Shown here: one piece after another, positions 10,780 through 21,149 of the stretch | How positions within the stretch are numbered: position 1 is the stretch's first letter | Layout of the letters: every line of letters begins with the position of its first letter | NCBI GenBank assembly: GCA_021401465.1 | Contig: JADDMT010000028.1 | Span: 186,001-250,000, forward strand | Reading direction: 5' to 3' | DNA from: Teratosphaeria epicoccoides | Lineage: Eukaryota; Ascomycota; Dothideomycetes; Mycosphaerellales; Teratosphaeriaceae | Length of the DNA: 64,000 nucleotides | Notes under the pieces: model-generated | What the model saw: only the letters and a program-made list of their open reading frames with translations | Told to the model about the DNA's origin: nothing | The model's database searches: none | Translations under genes and position numbers: made by a program

Positions 10780-11348
10780 CATGGATCCGACTGGGACAGA
10801 TCAAATTTGTGCAATTACTTGATCGACACATCGGCCAAGCCTCAGCAAAAGGGGCCCACAGATACCGCCTGCTGCTTCCTTGATCTACCCGCGAAGCTAC
10901 GTCTCATCATCACGGACACCTCCCACCAACCATCGTCCACTTCGAGAACCGCCTGATTGACGGTAGGCAGACGAGCTGCTCCTCCAACGCTGGCAGAATG
11001 TGGACCTTCAGAGCGATTCAGCATCCTAAATTGAGCAGTTTTCCGCTTCTTCTCGCCTGTCGAACCATCTACCGCGAAGCCGCACATACACTTCATTCGC
11101 GCACTAAGCTGCATTTCTCTGCGTGGAAGTGGAATGTTCGTATCAGCAGACGTCTATTGCCTGACCCAAGCGCAATCACGGCAATGATTGCGCCCATGAT
11201 CAGGAGAGCGGACATCGTCCTCATGATTACACACCGCAAGAAATTAAGGGGAGCGATTATTTTCTTCGATGCTCTGATTGAGGTGATGGAGATCCTCAAC
11301 GGCGCGGGCGACGGCTGTGCGCTGAAAGTGTGTGTTGGTCTCATCTGA
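10780..11348 (+). pseudogene. 2EXR/F-box-like gene, decayed (copy A)
   Basis: A start MDPTGTDQ near 10780 runs into a stop after 13 codons. In another frame the text continues as CCFLDLPAKLRLIIT (about 10867-10912), the typical opening of fungal 2EXR/F-box-like proteins, and then stops. A third stretch from 10998 gives SFPLLLACRTIYREAAHTLHS, the usual helix after the opening motif, and runs to a stop at 11348. Pieces of one protein in successive frames, none joinable by a clear intron, indicate a pseudogene. The family's function is largely unknown. The region 10400-10779 holds nothing else I can name. Confidence 0.55.
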
Positions 11349-12033
11349 TTGACGGAACGCGAGGGGATGATGGCGGGCTTCAGGACTCTCGTGGGCATGC
11401 TGCGTGAGGACATCAAGGTTGTGGTGGGTCTGTATGGCATGGAAATTGAGCCATTGGAGTCGTTGCTAAAGCGCGCTGCAATTTCAGCGGTAGCTGTGGC
11501 GTGCGTGATTGTACAGGAGGCACTGCGCTACAGCTGTGTCTTCTAGAGCTGTCGGCAGGGTCGTAATGAGGCTCGATTGACACAAAAGCGGGTTGTGCTC
11601 TTGCCTCGATCGTTGAGTTTGCGGCACTGCACCTACATGCACCGGCGAGACTGTGCTGCTTTCGAAAGCCATGAGCTAGCCTGAAGTCAGGCGCCGCGCA
11701 TCACACTTACTCATCTACCAGAGTGTTTCTTCTGTTCTGACACGGTCTTTGCCGCACTGCTGCAGCATTTACGTGAGACATTGTTGAAACATTGTAGAAC
11801 ATGTCGCGGATGGCTCAATTAGTCATCTCGAATATCAGTCAGGTTGACAGCCAGAGTGACATGCCAAGGGCGAATATCACATTCATTCGTGCCGCTTGCA
11901 TCGTCATGTTGATTGGCAGGTTAACGTTGAATGATAACGAGCGTAGCATCAAGACTTGAATGACTCTGACGATTAATAAGACTGCGCTGGAGAAGGGGAT
12001 ATTTGATGACGCTCTTAGATGTCGGAGAACTAC
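11349..12033. other. Intergenic, no gene seen
   Basis: No convincing coding stretch. The segment 11860-12010 is AT-richer than its surroundings. It includes the 3' flank of the quinone reductase. Confidence 0.4.
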
Positions 12034-13025
12034 TCAGCTCACAGTACACTTGACCGGCAGACCACAAGGCCCTTTGCTTTTTTCTTCTTCGTGATGCTCT
12101 CGCGCACTCGTGGTCTGCTGCGGCTGTTGTCCAGAAGTCACAGTGCCATTCTCCGGCTTAGCCACTGCATTTGTCACAGGTTCCGTTGTTGCAGCAGCCA
12201 CCGTCCCCACTGTATCTCCAGTCTCAGTCTCCATGTACTCCTGCTTGGTGGTGCCATTGATTCACGCACCGAAAGAAACCTTCGAGACGGTCTCGTAGAA
12301 GGCCTTGCCCTGAGCTGTCGCGACCTCGAGTTCCTTGGCAGAGGGTTGGCGGGATCCGTCACCAGCCTGCATAAATTGTCAGTGGTAGACATCAAAACAT
12401 CGGGGCTCGCGTCGGAATCACCGAGAAGGTACCCGCGCCCCATGGCGAACCACCGTGGACCTCGGACAGGTCTGCAAGGAGGTTGAATACCGTCTTGTAA
12501 CCCAAGGGCACGTAAATCAGGCCGTGGTGAGCCAGAGTACTCATGGCTGCAATAGCAGTACTCTCCTGGCCACCGCCCAAGGTACCAGTCGAGATGAACA
12601 GACCAGCATACTTGCCCCAGAGGCCACCGCTTTGCCAGAGACCGCCAGTGGAGTCTAGAAAGGTTTTCCATTGAGCCGGATAGTTCCCGTAACGAGTCGG
12701 AATGCCGAAGAGGAAGGCATCGTATTGCGTCAGAGTCTGCGGGTCATTGATGGTAGGGATGTTGCTGTCCTTGGGGGGTGCGTGCATCTTGGTTAAGATC
12801 TCCCCGTTGAGCGTTTCCGGGATCTGGTAGAGGTCGCAAGAACCGCCGGCCTCACGAATGCCCTTGGCTTCGGCCTCGGCGAGGGTTTTGACATGTCCCC
12901 AGGTGGAATACTGGGCGGAAAGCGTCAGTTCTGTTCTGGAGACTCATAGCAGCCGCATTCAAGCTTGACAGCCAGAGTCATGGGCGGAGTAGGCTTACAA
13001 AGATGATAGCGATCTTGGGTGCCAT
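12034..13025 (-). CDS. WrbA/Ycp4-like NAD(P)H:quinone oxidoreductase with C-terminal CaaX box
   Basis: This is a flavodoxin-fold FMN protein that reduces quinones by two electrons; yeast relatives (Ycp4, Pst2, Rfs1) sit at membranes or eisosomes. I read four exons: 13025-12999, 12910-12422, 12366-12270 and 12209-12034, giving 262 residues. The start MAPKIAIIFYSTWGH is the FMN phosphate loop; FGIPTRYGNYPAQWKTFLD, GKYAGLFISTGTLGGGQE and HGLIYVPLGYK are family hallmarks; GKAFYETVSKVSF closes the domain. Intron 3 (60 nt: GTGCGT..ACAG) removes an in-frame TGA and joins the core to a low-complexity tail ending GPCGLPVKCTVS. CTVS fits a CaaX prenylation box, with another Cys six residues upstream. 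If intron 3 is retained, the product ends after 206 residues without the tail. It shares an upstream region with the divergent G-patch gene. Confidence 0.85.
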
Positions 13026-13633
13026 AGTGATGGTTGATGGGTGCAGGATGAGGACGGGCGGAAATGTGTCAGATTGGAGGGAAACGTTTGCAGCAAGGGG
13101 AGCCGCCTACCTACATATATTCTCTCATGCTGTACCCCATTGACTACATGCATTCATTGGCGCTACTTCGAGCTGTGGTGGAGTCATCCTGCTAAAACCC
13201 TCATCGGGTCAATTTGGTGCGGCTTACTGTGGCCCACGTGATCCACAGCCAATCATGTGCGGCTCGGCTTTTTCACGCTTTGCAATCCTCTCCGAATTAT
13301 GATGAATTGTCCACGTATTACTAAGCGACGACTGCCGGCACGCCAAGCCCAGCACGAACCTCGAAACCCGGGGCAAGAGCTTAGTCCGCTCCTGAAACAA
13401 TCCGCGAACGAGAATAGATTAAGAATCAGCTCGGGAGTCAGTCAAGCCATCTGGGCTGAACGAGTTCGTCATACAGTGAGTGCTGTATCAAAGATCAACA
13501 CGGCCGTCACACGTGTCAACCCGTTGGTCTCATTTTGACCCACGTGTCAATGGAGTGACTGGTGACAAGAGTCCGATCACAACGACTTGAGCTCGACTGA
13601 CTGTAGAGAAGTCTGTTCAAGTCATTGTCCAAC
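13026..13633. promoter_or_regulatory. Divergent promoter region with three CACGTG boxes and a CCAAT box
   Basis: This lies between the quinone reductase (minus) and the G-patch gene (plus). CACGTG occurs at 13235-13240, 13510-13515 and 13541-13546, and the last two share the ten bases CACGTGTCAA in direct orientation 31 bp apart. CCAAT is at 13249-13253. CACGTG is the core bound by bHLH factors such as Cbf1 and is also bound by some bZIPs; whether these sites act here is inference. Confidence 0.5.
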
Positions 13634-14581
13634 ATGGCTGCCGGAGTAGAGGAAGAAGATGACTACCTGTCCATGAGCTTCGCAGAGCCTGAGGCTCCAA
13701 AGAAAGAAACTTCTCTCCAGCGTACAGCACGCTTGAAGAAGGAAGCCCTCGCGCGTGGCAAAGTGCTTTCCAAAGAGGAACGCGCGAAGCAGGCCGCGGA
13801 AGCACGTGAGAAGGCTCTCGCCACTGCGCTTGATGCATCGAACAAGGGCGCCATGATGATGGCTAAGATGGGCTTCCAAGGTGGCGCCCTTGGTAAGACG
13901 GCAGGCGCAAGGACGCAGCCGATTGAGTTGCTGATGAAGGATGATCGCGGTGGCATCGGCATGGACAGCGAAAGGAAGCGGAAAATTCGTGAGGCTGCTG
14001 AGGAACTGGAAGGGCAGCAGAAGAAGCAGAAAATTGACTTTGACGAGTTTCGCGAGCGAACCAAAATGGCCGAAGTTGACATGAGGACCGAGGGACAGAT
14101 GTGGAGTGCAATGCGAACGCTGGAAGGCTTTGAGGCTAGCGACTCGGACGGTAGCGGCGTCGCTGCATCAGGCGATCCTGATGACATTGGGCAAACTGTC
14201 ATGACAGGAAAGCAGGAGTCGAAGAGCAAGCCATTGCGCTACATCAATATTCTTTGGCGCCCTCTCGCCAAGCAGAGGCTAGAGCGAGAGCGCGACCGCC
14301 GAATGCGACATGATTTGAACCAGAACTTGCCACGCAACACGGCATATGATGACCTGGATGCGGACGATGATGACAAACTAGCACTGTCTTCGGAAGTTGA
14401 AGAGCTCGATGAAGAAGACCCGGAGCTGGCGGACTTCGAGGGGATGACTCTTGGCCAGCGGCTTGACAGGATCCTACTCGAGTTGAGAGAAAAGTACCAT
14501 TATTGCTTCTGGTGCAAATTTCGCTATCCGGATGCGAGCATGGAAGGCTGCCCAGGCCCTGGCGAAGATGAGCATGGCTAA
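13634..14581 (+). CDS. G-patch domain protein, GPATCH11/CCDC75-like
   Basis: This is a predicted nuclear RNA-processing protein; G-patch proteins activate DEAH helicases. A single exon encodes 315 residues from the ATG of MAAGVEEEDDY; the frame is open three codons further but only from TTG. The G-patch core is at about 70-115 (NKGAMMMAKMGFQGGALGKT..PIELLMKDDRGGIGM), preceded by a basic helix (LKKEALARGKVLSKEERAK). The C-terminal DUF4187 ends with the CxxC zinc-like motif YCFWCKFRYPDASMEGCPG and DEHG, the usual end of this family. An acidic stretch (DDLDADDDDK) precedes it. Human GPATCH11 has the same order and a similar size (about 260-285). Confidence 0.9.
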   Translation: MAAGVEEEDDYLSMSFAEPEAPKKETSLQRTARLKKEALARGKVLSKEERAKQAAEAREKALATALDASNKGAMMMAKMGFQGGALGKTAGARTQPIELLMKDDRGGIGMDSERKRKIREAAEELEGQQKKQKIDFDEFRERTKMAEVDMRTEGQMWSAMRTLEGFEASDSDGSGVAASGDPDDIGQTVMTGKQESKSKPLRYINILWRPLAKQRLERERDRRMRHDLNQNLPRNTAYDDLDADDDDKLALSSEVEELDEEDPELADFEGMTLGQRLDRILLELREKYHYCFWCKFRYPDASMEGCPGPGEDEHG

Positions 14582-15069
14582 CTCTCAACCGAAGAAGGGC
14601 ATTCAGAGCTCAAAAGCCATGCATGACAAGCAAATTTGTATGTATACTGACGTTCTGGTCAACTTTCGGAGTTCTACGACCTTTCCAGCAGAGTCAGGTC
14701 GACCTGTCCGGCACGCCATTGCCAAGCATATCCGTAACAACAATCTGTCCAACGCGGAGCGATCCTTCGAACTTCTACTGTGTCCCGGATGACTCTGACC
14801 TTTCCTGCAATAGCTTCATGGGATGGCTCACGTTCATTACATCGATGCTAACCTCGAGCCACTGCCGCCGGTAATGATTGCTGGATTGTTGCGACTGCAA
14901 GTACGACACCGAAGCCTCAAACTGGACGGTACGGTTCGCGTGATTCCCTGCATGACACCGCTTTCTCTGCAAATACGTCCCGAAATACGTTGCAAACAGA
15001 TTCAAGCTGTTGTTTCCTATGCAAAACATGACGTGTTGGACCGCGGCTGCGTTGTTTTCGCCGATTATG
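14582..15069. other. Intergenic, no gene seen
   Basis: This is the 3' flank of the G-patch gene and the trailing end of decayed copy E. No supported coding sequence. Confidence 0.35.
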
Positions 15070-15349
15070 ATGAAGAGTAAGTTGGCCACGTACTTGAACG
15101 CATTCAATTAGTACGGAAGTACCGAGCATTTTTGGTGTATGGCACGGCACGTCCGGAGCAGGCCCATTGGCGAAGCACTGGAGGTCGTGCGGTGAAGGCA
15201 GGATTTGATACAAGCGCCGTCTTCGACCGCCGGTCTTCGTAAGGGCTCCAGGACGGGCACTTGCTCATCATAGTGAGGCTGTAGCCATTTGGCTCCGTGA
15301 AGACGTACTTGTACGTTTTGTGCCTCAGTTCCGGCGGCAGGTCCTGCAT
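15070..15349 (-). pseudogene. 2EXR/F-box-like gene, decayed (copy E)
   Basis: The stretch starts MQDLPPELRHKTYKYVFTEP (15349 downward), the canonical opening of this fungal family. The matching second helix, MGLLRTCRAIHQKC, is found about 190 bases on but in a different frame. It is followed by a TAA and then LNAFKYV, which matches the next family segment. A frameshift and a stop therefore break the gene. Conserved only in these pieces. Confidence 0.6.
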
Positions 15350-16439
15350 CGAAATACTTAATTTGGTGGCGTAAGCGAGCGCGAGATGCGGATAGGATTC
15401 GAGCTGGTCGCGCCCAACGGAAGCGACCACAGGAGACCCATGCCGAGGTGATCTTCGACGATCGGACTGTGTCATGTTGCCTATGCATCTCCAGGTGTGA
15501 CAAGAGTCCGCAGATCGTGTATATGGACATGGCTCCCCACGCTGGGTTTGCTGGTATGTATCACCCGGACCCCGCCAATAGCGGCACAGTCATAGAGAAG
15601 GAAGTATGGCTCAGCTCTCAGCGCAGCTATCCGGACCATGGACTGGGAGACCTCACGTTCAAGGTAATCTGGTATTGGCCCTCGACCTCATGTCAGCTTT
15701 AGGTCACTCGGGTGTCACTGCCTTCTGGAACCATCATCTGAGCCCGCAGGGCAATCAGCATAGCCAACATGAACGCTGCTCTTGCAAGGTCGGCGTTGAT
15801 GGTTCTTGCTCAGCGACATTGTAACGTGGTTTCCAGGTGCGCCTTTGACGCCACGCTTCGCATCGTTAAGATGCCTTGCAGCACAGCAAATCCCTTTGAC
15901 ATGGCCTTCGCAACTACCACCAGCGCAGCTCTCATTCCAAAATGGAAGAAGCAGCAGCAGGATTGCGAAAAGGTTTGGCTTGCACCGCGACAATAATGAC
16001 AGGGCGACCCGGACAGCCACCGATTGACTCGGTGCCCGCTACGCGATCAGCGTGAACACCACAGCTGCTCCTCCAGACCGCCAGGATCAGTTCTTGCTGC
16101 AACAAGCTCGCGATTAATATGTGAGCACCACCGCAGGATGTCAGTGATTCGCATTTACCCTGACGTAGGCACTGTGCACGCCGACCTCCACGCATTGGAG
16201 ATTGCCCTCGCTACGGTGTGACACCCTACGAGTGTCCCACTTCTGGGGCGAAAAGCATGTGACATTACGTAAGCTCCAAAAGCTCGTGTGCTCAAGCTTA
16301 TTCGCTTAAGGAGAAGCTCTGTCACTTTCTCTTTTTGACACATGCCGCCCGCCATCCATCACTCAGACGATTCGTCCTGTGGCTGCCATCCAGGTCAGGC
16401 TGCACTTCTCTAAGGTCAGACAGCGCTCCAAGACATAAT
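15350..16439. other. Intergenic, no gene seen
   Basis: About 1.1 kb with only short overlapping frames on both strands and no recognisable family. The right end should be the promoter of copy B. Confidence 0.35.
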
Positions 16440-17096
16440 ATGGACGCACTTGTACGATCGCCATTTGGCAGACTCGCCGTCGAGCTCCGGAACCAGATCT
16501 ACGAATACGCCTTTGCGAACACCGTCATCACCACTGTCTCGTACGATTATGGCAAGAGATTGGGCCTTCAGCCTGATGGGAAGGGCAACGTGATCGAGTC
16601 AGCGATTGGCCTGCTCCGTACTTGCAAAGTCATCAGGGCCGAAACCCTCCAGATGTTCTTCTACGCCGTCAGAGTCATATATCTCCCGACTTGGGGAACA
16701 ACCTGAATACAGGCGTGCACCCTCCTCAAGCGACTGGACCCAGTTGCTGTGAAAAGCATCCGACATTTCGCGATTGACGTTGGTCATACAAGCTACTGCC
16801 TGTCGATGATGGAACACACGCTTCTCAAGATTGCGGAGAACCAGCACGGTCTTCAGTCCTTGTTGTCGGGACTGGAGACTTTTGGTGTCATAGTCCGAGT
16901 GAGACTTCAAAAGACGCCCACCGAGTACGATTACTTACAGCTAGAGATGGACGCCTACGACCTGGACCGCTCGACTGAGCGGTACCTTGCGATGGTCAAG
17001 GCTGCGGCCGAGATGGAAAAGGATTCGTTCCAGGCTGAGAACCTTGAGGACATCAAATATCATCTCGACTCATTCTCACACGGGCACATCAAGTGA
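16440..17096 (+). pseudogene. 2EXR-like gene with one in-frame TGA (copy B)
   Basis: The protein opens MDALVRSPFGRLAVELRNQIYEYAFAN, the family motif, and continues through ESAIGLLRTCKVIRAETLQMFF. TGA at 16704-16706 interrupts it. The same frame then goes on as LLKRLDPVAVKSIRHFAIDVG and MDAYDLDRSTERYLAMV to a natural-looking end at 17096. Copy C aligns without gaps: 35 residues separate the MFF motif from the FAID/LAVD motif in both, counting the stop as one residue in B. That argues for a nonsense change rather than an intron. The alternative, a 45-nt intron GTCAGA..TACAG across the stop, has a poor donor. With one lesion it could still be a recent loss or an allele. Confidence 0.65.
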
Positions 17097-17621
17097 AGGC
17101 AGGTGACAGCGGCCACTTTGATTTGTTTGCACACTGGTATGGAAGTCATACGAGCCGACGCGCAGACACTTCTTGGGCTTGACGACCCTCCGCGAAGCAT
17201 CTGTGAAGCATGAGTAATCGTTGAGACCTATTCTAGAGTTGAGAGAGCATTGGCCTGGTTGTAGCTGACATTTGTGGGCGGCGAGTGACTCGAAAGACTG
17301 TACGTACCCCATTAACACGCTGGCTGCTGCTGCTGCATCTTCGCCCTGTCTCTTGAATTCAGAGCCATAGCGACTCATGCATTAGATATTTACGGCGGAA
17401 TCGTCATTCGCACTTGGTGTGAAAGCGCGATCAACGTTCAAGTGTTATACGCGTGGCCAACCAGCTAGCATGTGTACGTCGCGCAGAATTTGATGGTCCG
17501 TGCACTCACGCTTGCCTTCATACTGAGAGCTCTGACATATTTTCGTCTCGATCAGACAACCGCTGCTCGAGCATCAACATCAATCAAACATTCCATCGGC
17601 TTCCCAAGATCTAATCGCACA
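17097..17621. other. Spacer between copies B and C
   Basis: About 525 bp between two related genes in the same direction. No coding sequence seen; presumably promoter of copy C. Confidence 0.35.
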
Positions 17622-18308
17622 ATGCTGCCTACCATTAAAGCACTCGCAGAGTCGCAGTTTGGCAAGATACCGCCAGAGCTGCGCAACCGTGGATATCTCG
17701 ATGAGCGACATGACAACGTGGACGTAGACTGACCTGTGAAACATCCCTTCGCAGGAATCTACGAGACTGCCTTCAACACCACTGTCGCCACCACATACCA
17801 ACATGGCACCTCTCTTTTGCCCAGATCGGATGGAAAATCGAGGTTCCGCTTGTCACGCGACAAGAACGGTTACGTCGTGCAGACATGTATCGGCCTGCTC
17901 GGCACCTGCAAAGCCATCAGTCGCGAGGCACTGGAGATGTTCTTTGCCATTTTTGAGATACCGTCTACGTCAATGAAGCTGCGATTCAAGCTCCTACACG
18001 TCTGCCCAAGCTCCTCCAGGCAACTCAGTCGCACTTCCAGCCATTAAGAGATCTCGCTGTTGATCTCGGCGAGATTCGGTTTGGATAAGCCTTGCCGCTA
18101 TTCGGGGATACTCTTTCTCAAACCTGGGTTAAGGATCAAGATGAGGGCGCTGCTCCCAAATCTGCATTTTTTGTTGGTCAGGGCGTCCTATCAGTATGGT
18201 AGACCGACGGACAAGCAATGTTTTGAGTTACTTCTCGACGCGTACGATATCAAGGGCTCGACAACGAGATGCATTGTAGAGCTGGAAGTTTTGGAAAAGG
18301 TGGGCTGA
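17622..18308 (+). pseudogene. 2EXR-like gene, frameshifted (copy C)
   Basis: Exon 1 (17622-17688) opens MLPTIKALAESQFGKIPPELRN. A 66-nt intron (GTGGAT..CTGAC..CGCAG) joins it to exon 2 from 17755 so that LRNRIYETAFNTTVATTY is restored. Exon 2 carries TCIGLLGTCKAISREALEMFF. Near 17955-17970 the frame shifts: the homologous text resumes as TVYVNEAAIQAPTRLPKLLQ and LRDLAVDLGEIRFG in another frame, then a stop. The last block, VRASYQYG..LLLDAYDIKGSTTRC, is in yet another stretch up to 18308. This order matches copy B piece by piece, so the two are tandem paralogues and C has more damage. Confidence 0.65.
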
Positions 18309-18732
18309 ATTGGATGGCTCGAGATGCCCTCGCGCACCTCTTAGTAGGTCTGCCCGAATTGCGCGATGGAAGCAAACTGTTGAGATCTGGAGGACACATG
18401 TGGTCGGGGACTGACTTGAGGGACGACCTCGGATTCGCGATCCTTCGGAGATCGATTGCAAATGGCATGGCGAATTAGACCATGACTCGGATGGAGACGC
18501 CTAAGCGCAGGTGCTCTCGGTCGTGCGCAGGAAGACCCTGTGGCTCGTCATTTGACGGCACGCGCGACGCGTGGTCTGCTGACGTAGGGTGTGCCGGATC
18601 GAAATCCGAGGTGTCCGCCAGCAGTAGGCTAAGCCAGATTTTGCATCACTGTGTGCAGGTGCGGATGCCTGAATAAGCATGGGAGATGCGGGGCGTCTTG
18701 CAACTGATACATCGTGAGGGTTCTGCATACAC
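18309..18732. other. Intergenic, no gene seen
   Basis: Lies between copy C and the 3' end of TVP23, which point towards each other. No supported coding sequence. Confidence 0.4.
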
Positions 18733-19429
18733 TCATCGATTGAAGAACCTTGACACCAGTGCACCTCCCACATTTCGTGCCAGTGATGCCGAATACAGCC
18801 CACTGCCCATGAGTCCGCTCGCCTGGCTGAACTTATCGCATCTGGAGAACGCCAGCGTGTTCGTGATCGTAAGCACAAGCGCAATGACTGCCGTCACGTT
18901 AGAATAATTCTTGCCCCAAACCGCGACATCGCACTCACCAACAAGCGTCAACCAAATAAACTCCAACTTCACGAACGCCAATATCGCCAACGCAACCCAC
19001 AGCGCCGGCTGCGCATATAGCGCCAGCCAAAAGAACCGCTTATCTGTCGCATTCACAATCTTGCCTCCTGGCTCGTTCGGCTGTGGAGCACTCTCGAACA
19101 CCCAGTGTCCATCGCCTGTCTGCGGCTCGATCTCATTCCACCACCGTAGGCCTACAAGGCGGCGGCCGGCGATGTTCTTGAGGTAATAGAAGTCGGCGGC
19201 GAGGAGGAGGATGGTGATGATGAAGATGAGGACGAAGTTGCTGGTGAAGAGGATGCCCAGGAGGTAGACGAGGAGGGAGGCTGCGATGTGTTTAGGGAAG
19301 CGTTAATAGAAAGGGTTTCGGATTGGGGTATTTACAAGCTCTAAAAGCCAAGAAAGTGACCAGAGTGATGGGATGCGCTGAGAGTCGCCAATTGAGTGTC
19401 CCGGGTGAAGGGTTGTCGAGATCTGCCAT
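18733..19429 (-). CDS. TVP23: Golgi apparatus membrane protein Tvp23
   Basis: This is a four-helix Golgi/TGN membrane protein of the TVP23/FAM18 (DUF846) family, linked to vesicle traffic with Yip4/Yip5. Exons are 19429-19336, 19280-18939 and 18887-18733, giving 196 residues, the usual size. [14 protein letters not shown] and [17 protein letters not shown] form the first helices; [21 protein letters not shown] is the conserved core; [31 protein letters not shown] and [16 protein letters not shown] follow. Intron 2 (51 nt, GTGAGT..CTAAC..GGCAG) is a multiple of three and has no stop, so its retention would insert 17 polar residues inside a helix; the spliced form matches the family. It is divergent from the CLYBL-like gene. 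Confidence 0.93.
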
Positions 19430-19789
19430 GATGGTCGCTTGTTATCGCATTGAACTGTGCGGACGGAGCTACGGTGTGAACGATATGAAACTAGCGGACA
19501 CGGACTCTTTCACATGTCAAGTCCACTGCCCAGCTGTCATGTCGCGTCCCAAACGCGGTTGAGCGGTCTAGGAAAATCAGTTGTTCCTGAAATCAAGCTT
19601 CTGCAGGTGCACGTGTCGCCTCGGCTATCGCCCAACGGACGTGACACTGACGACCAAATCTGGGTGTCTGTCTTGTCTCGTGAGATCTTCTCATGCTGTA
19701 GGTACACTTTAATTACTTGCTTGGGCAATGAGAACCCGTCCGCTTCTCTTGATCACGACCCCTCTTGGTAAGGCACAGGGACAGCTACC
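19430..19789. promoter_or_regulatory. Divergent intergenic region, TVP23 and CLYBL-like gene
   Basis: 360 bp shared by two divergent genes. No individual site I can name with confidence. Confidence 0.35.
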
Positions 19790-20866
19790 ATGGCATCATT
19801 GGCAGCACAGGTCATCAGACGTGCACAGCTATACGGTAGGAAGAAGACGCGAAGCCAATGATCGATTATGTACAGCGATGGTGACATTCTTCAGTGCCCG
19901 GCTCGTCAATGCGCTTTCTCGAAAAGTCTCGTGGTATCCGAGCTCTCGACAGCGTCGCTTATGACCTTGAGGACTCGGTAACGCCTACCAAGAAACCCGA
20001 AGGCCGCAAGAACATCCTCGAAATCCTGAACCGTGACCGCGTCTCTGGCATCCGTGAGCAGGCCGTCCGCGTCAATTCCGTCGGCTCTGGCTTCGCTCTA
20101 GACGACCTAACAGAAATCCTGAAAGGCAAACATCTAGATTGCATCGTGGTCCCCAAAGTCGATGCACCCTCAGACCTGCATTTCGTCACCGATGTGCTTC
20201 GACAGAAACTGCCCGAACGACACGCTGAAGGCTCCAAGGACTCCGTCAAAATCGTAGCCCTCGTCGAAAGCGCCCGTAGCGTCATGGACCTCGACAAAAT
20301 CTGCAAAGCGTCTCCCTATCTCAGTGGTCTGACGTTCGCGGCCGAGGATTTCGCGCTCGATCTCTCCATCACCCGAACACCTGACTTGCACGAATTCACG
20401 TATGCGAGATCGGCCATCGTGACGGCAGCGCGGGCGCATAATTTGCCTTCAACGCTAGATCTGGTGAGCACGACGTTCAGGGGTGAGGAGGGGCAGAAGT
20501 TTTTGCGGAATGAGAGTGAGAATGGAAAGAGGTTTGGGTTCAATGGGAAGCAGTGCATCCACCCTGATCAAGTGGGCACGGTACAGGAGGTCTTCAGTCC
20601 GAGTCCTGAGGAGGCGGAGTGGGCTGTTAGGTGTCTGATCGCTGATGCGAAGGCTGATGCCCAAGGGAGAGGGTGAGTTGAGATTTCGCACGCTTCTCTG
20701 CGTCGATTCTTACTGACTTGTACTGTACAGGGCCTGGACTCTGGACGGCAAAATGATCGATGTGCCTGTCGTTGGCAAGGCAAGAGCGATCGTGGCCAAG
20801 GCGGAGGTGTGCGGCATTGATGTGAAGGGGCTGCAGGAAAAGTTCAAGGATGAGGAACCTCAGTAG
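19790..20866 (+). CDS. CitE/CLYBL-type acyl-CoA lyase (HpcH/HpaI aldolase family)
   Basis: The family has a TIM-barrel, Mg-dependent fold and includes the citrate lyase beta subunit and the mitochondrial citramalyl-CoA lyase CLYBL, which cleave 3-hydroxyacyl-CoA-like substrates. Exons are 19790-19835, 19895-20672 and 20731-20866, giving 319 residues. The short first exon MASLAAQVIRRAQLY joins to VPGSSMRFLEKS, the family's opening. YDLEDSVTPTKK, VRVNSVGSG, CIVVPKVDAP, VALVESARSVMDL and FAAEDFALDLSITRT carry the expected Arg, Glu and Asp of the active site, and GKQCIHPDQV is the usual end-of-barrel motif. Introns of 59 and 58 nt are regular, the second with a CTGAC branch. The N-terminus could be a weak mitochondrial presequence. 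The exact substrate is not evident. Confidence 0.9.
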
Positions 20867-21149
20867 GCCGAGTTCAGGTAATAAACAGTCTCAGAACATT
20901 AGGCCTATCATCCCCTGGCAACTGTCACTGACATGCTGCGCACCGTGCTTGCAGATGCAAATATTCCACAATCCAGTCCGGCTAAGCTATGCCAGGCAAG
21001 CACTGCCCCGAAGCTTGACTGTCTCAGAGCGTCCAGCGCTGAAAACAAGTCAATCACTCTCCTATACCAATCAAGTCCTCACGCTCATCCTCTACAGACA
21101 CCTTGACCTCCTCGTCGATCCAACGAATACTCGATTGCGCATATCAATC

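Noticed and set aside
12262..12264. Stop-codon readthrough to make the CaaX form of the quinone reductase
   Set aside because: A regular 60-nt intron across the TGA explains the tail without readthrough.
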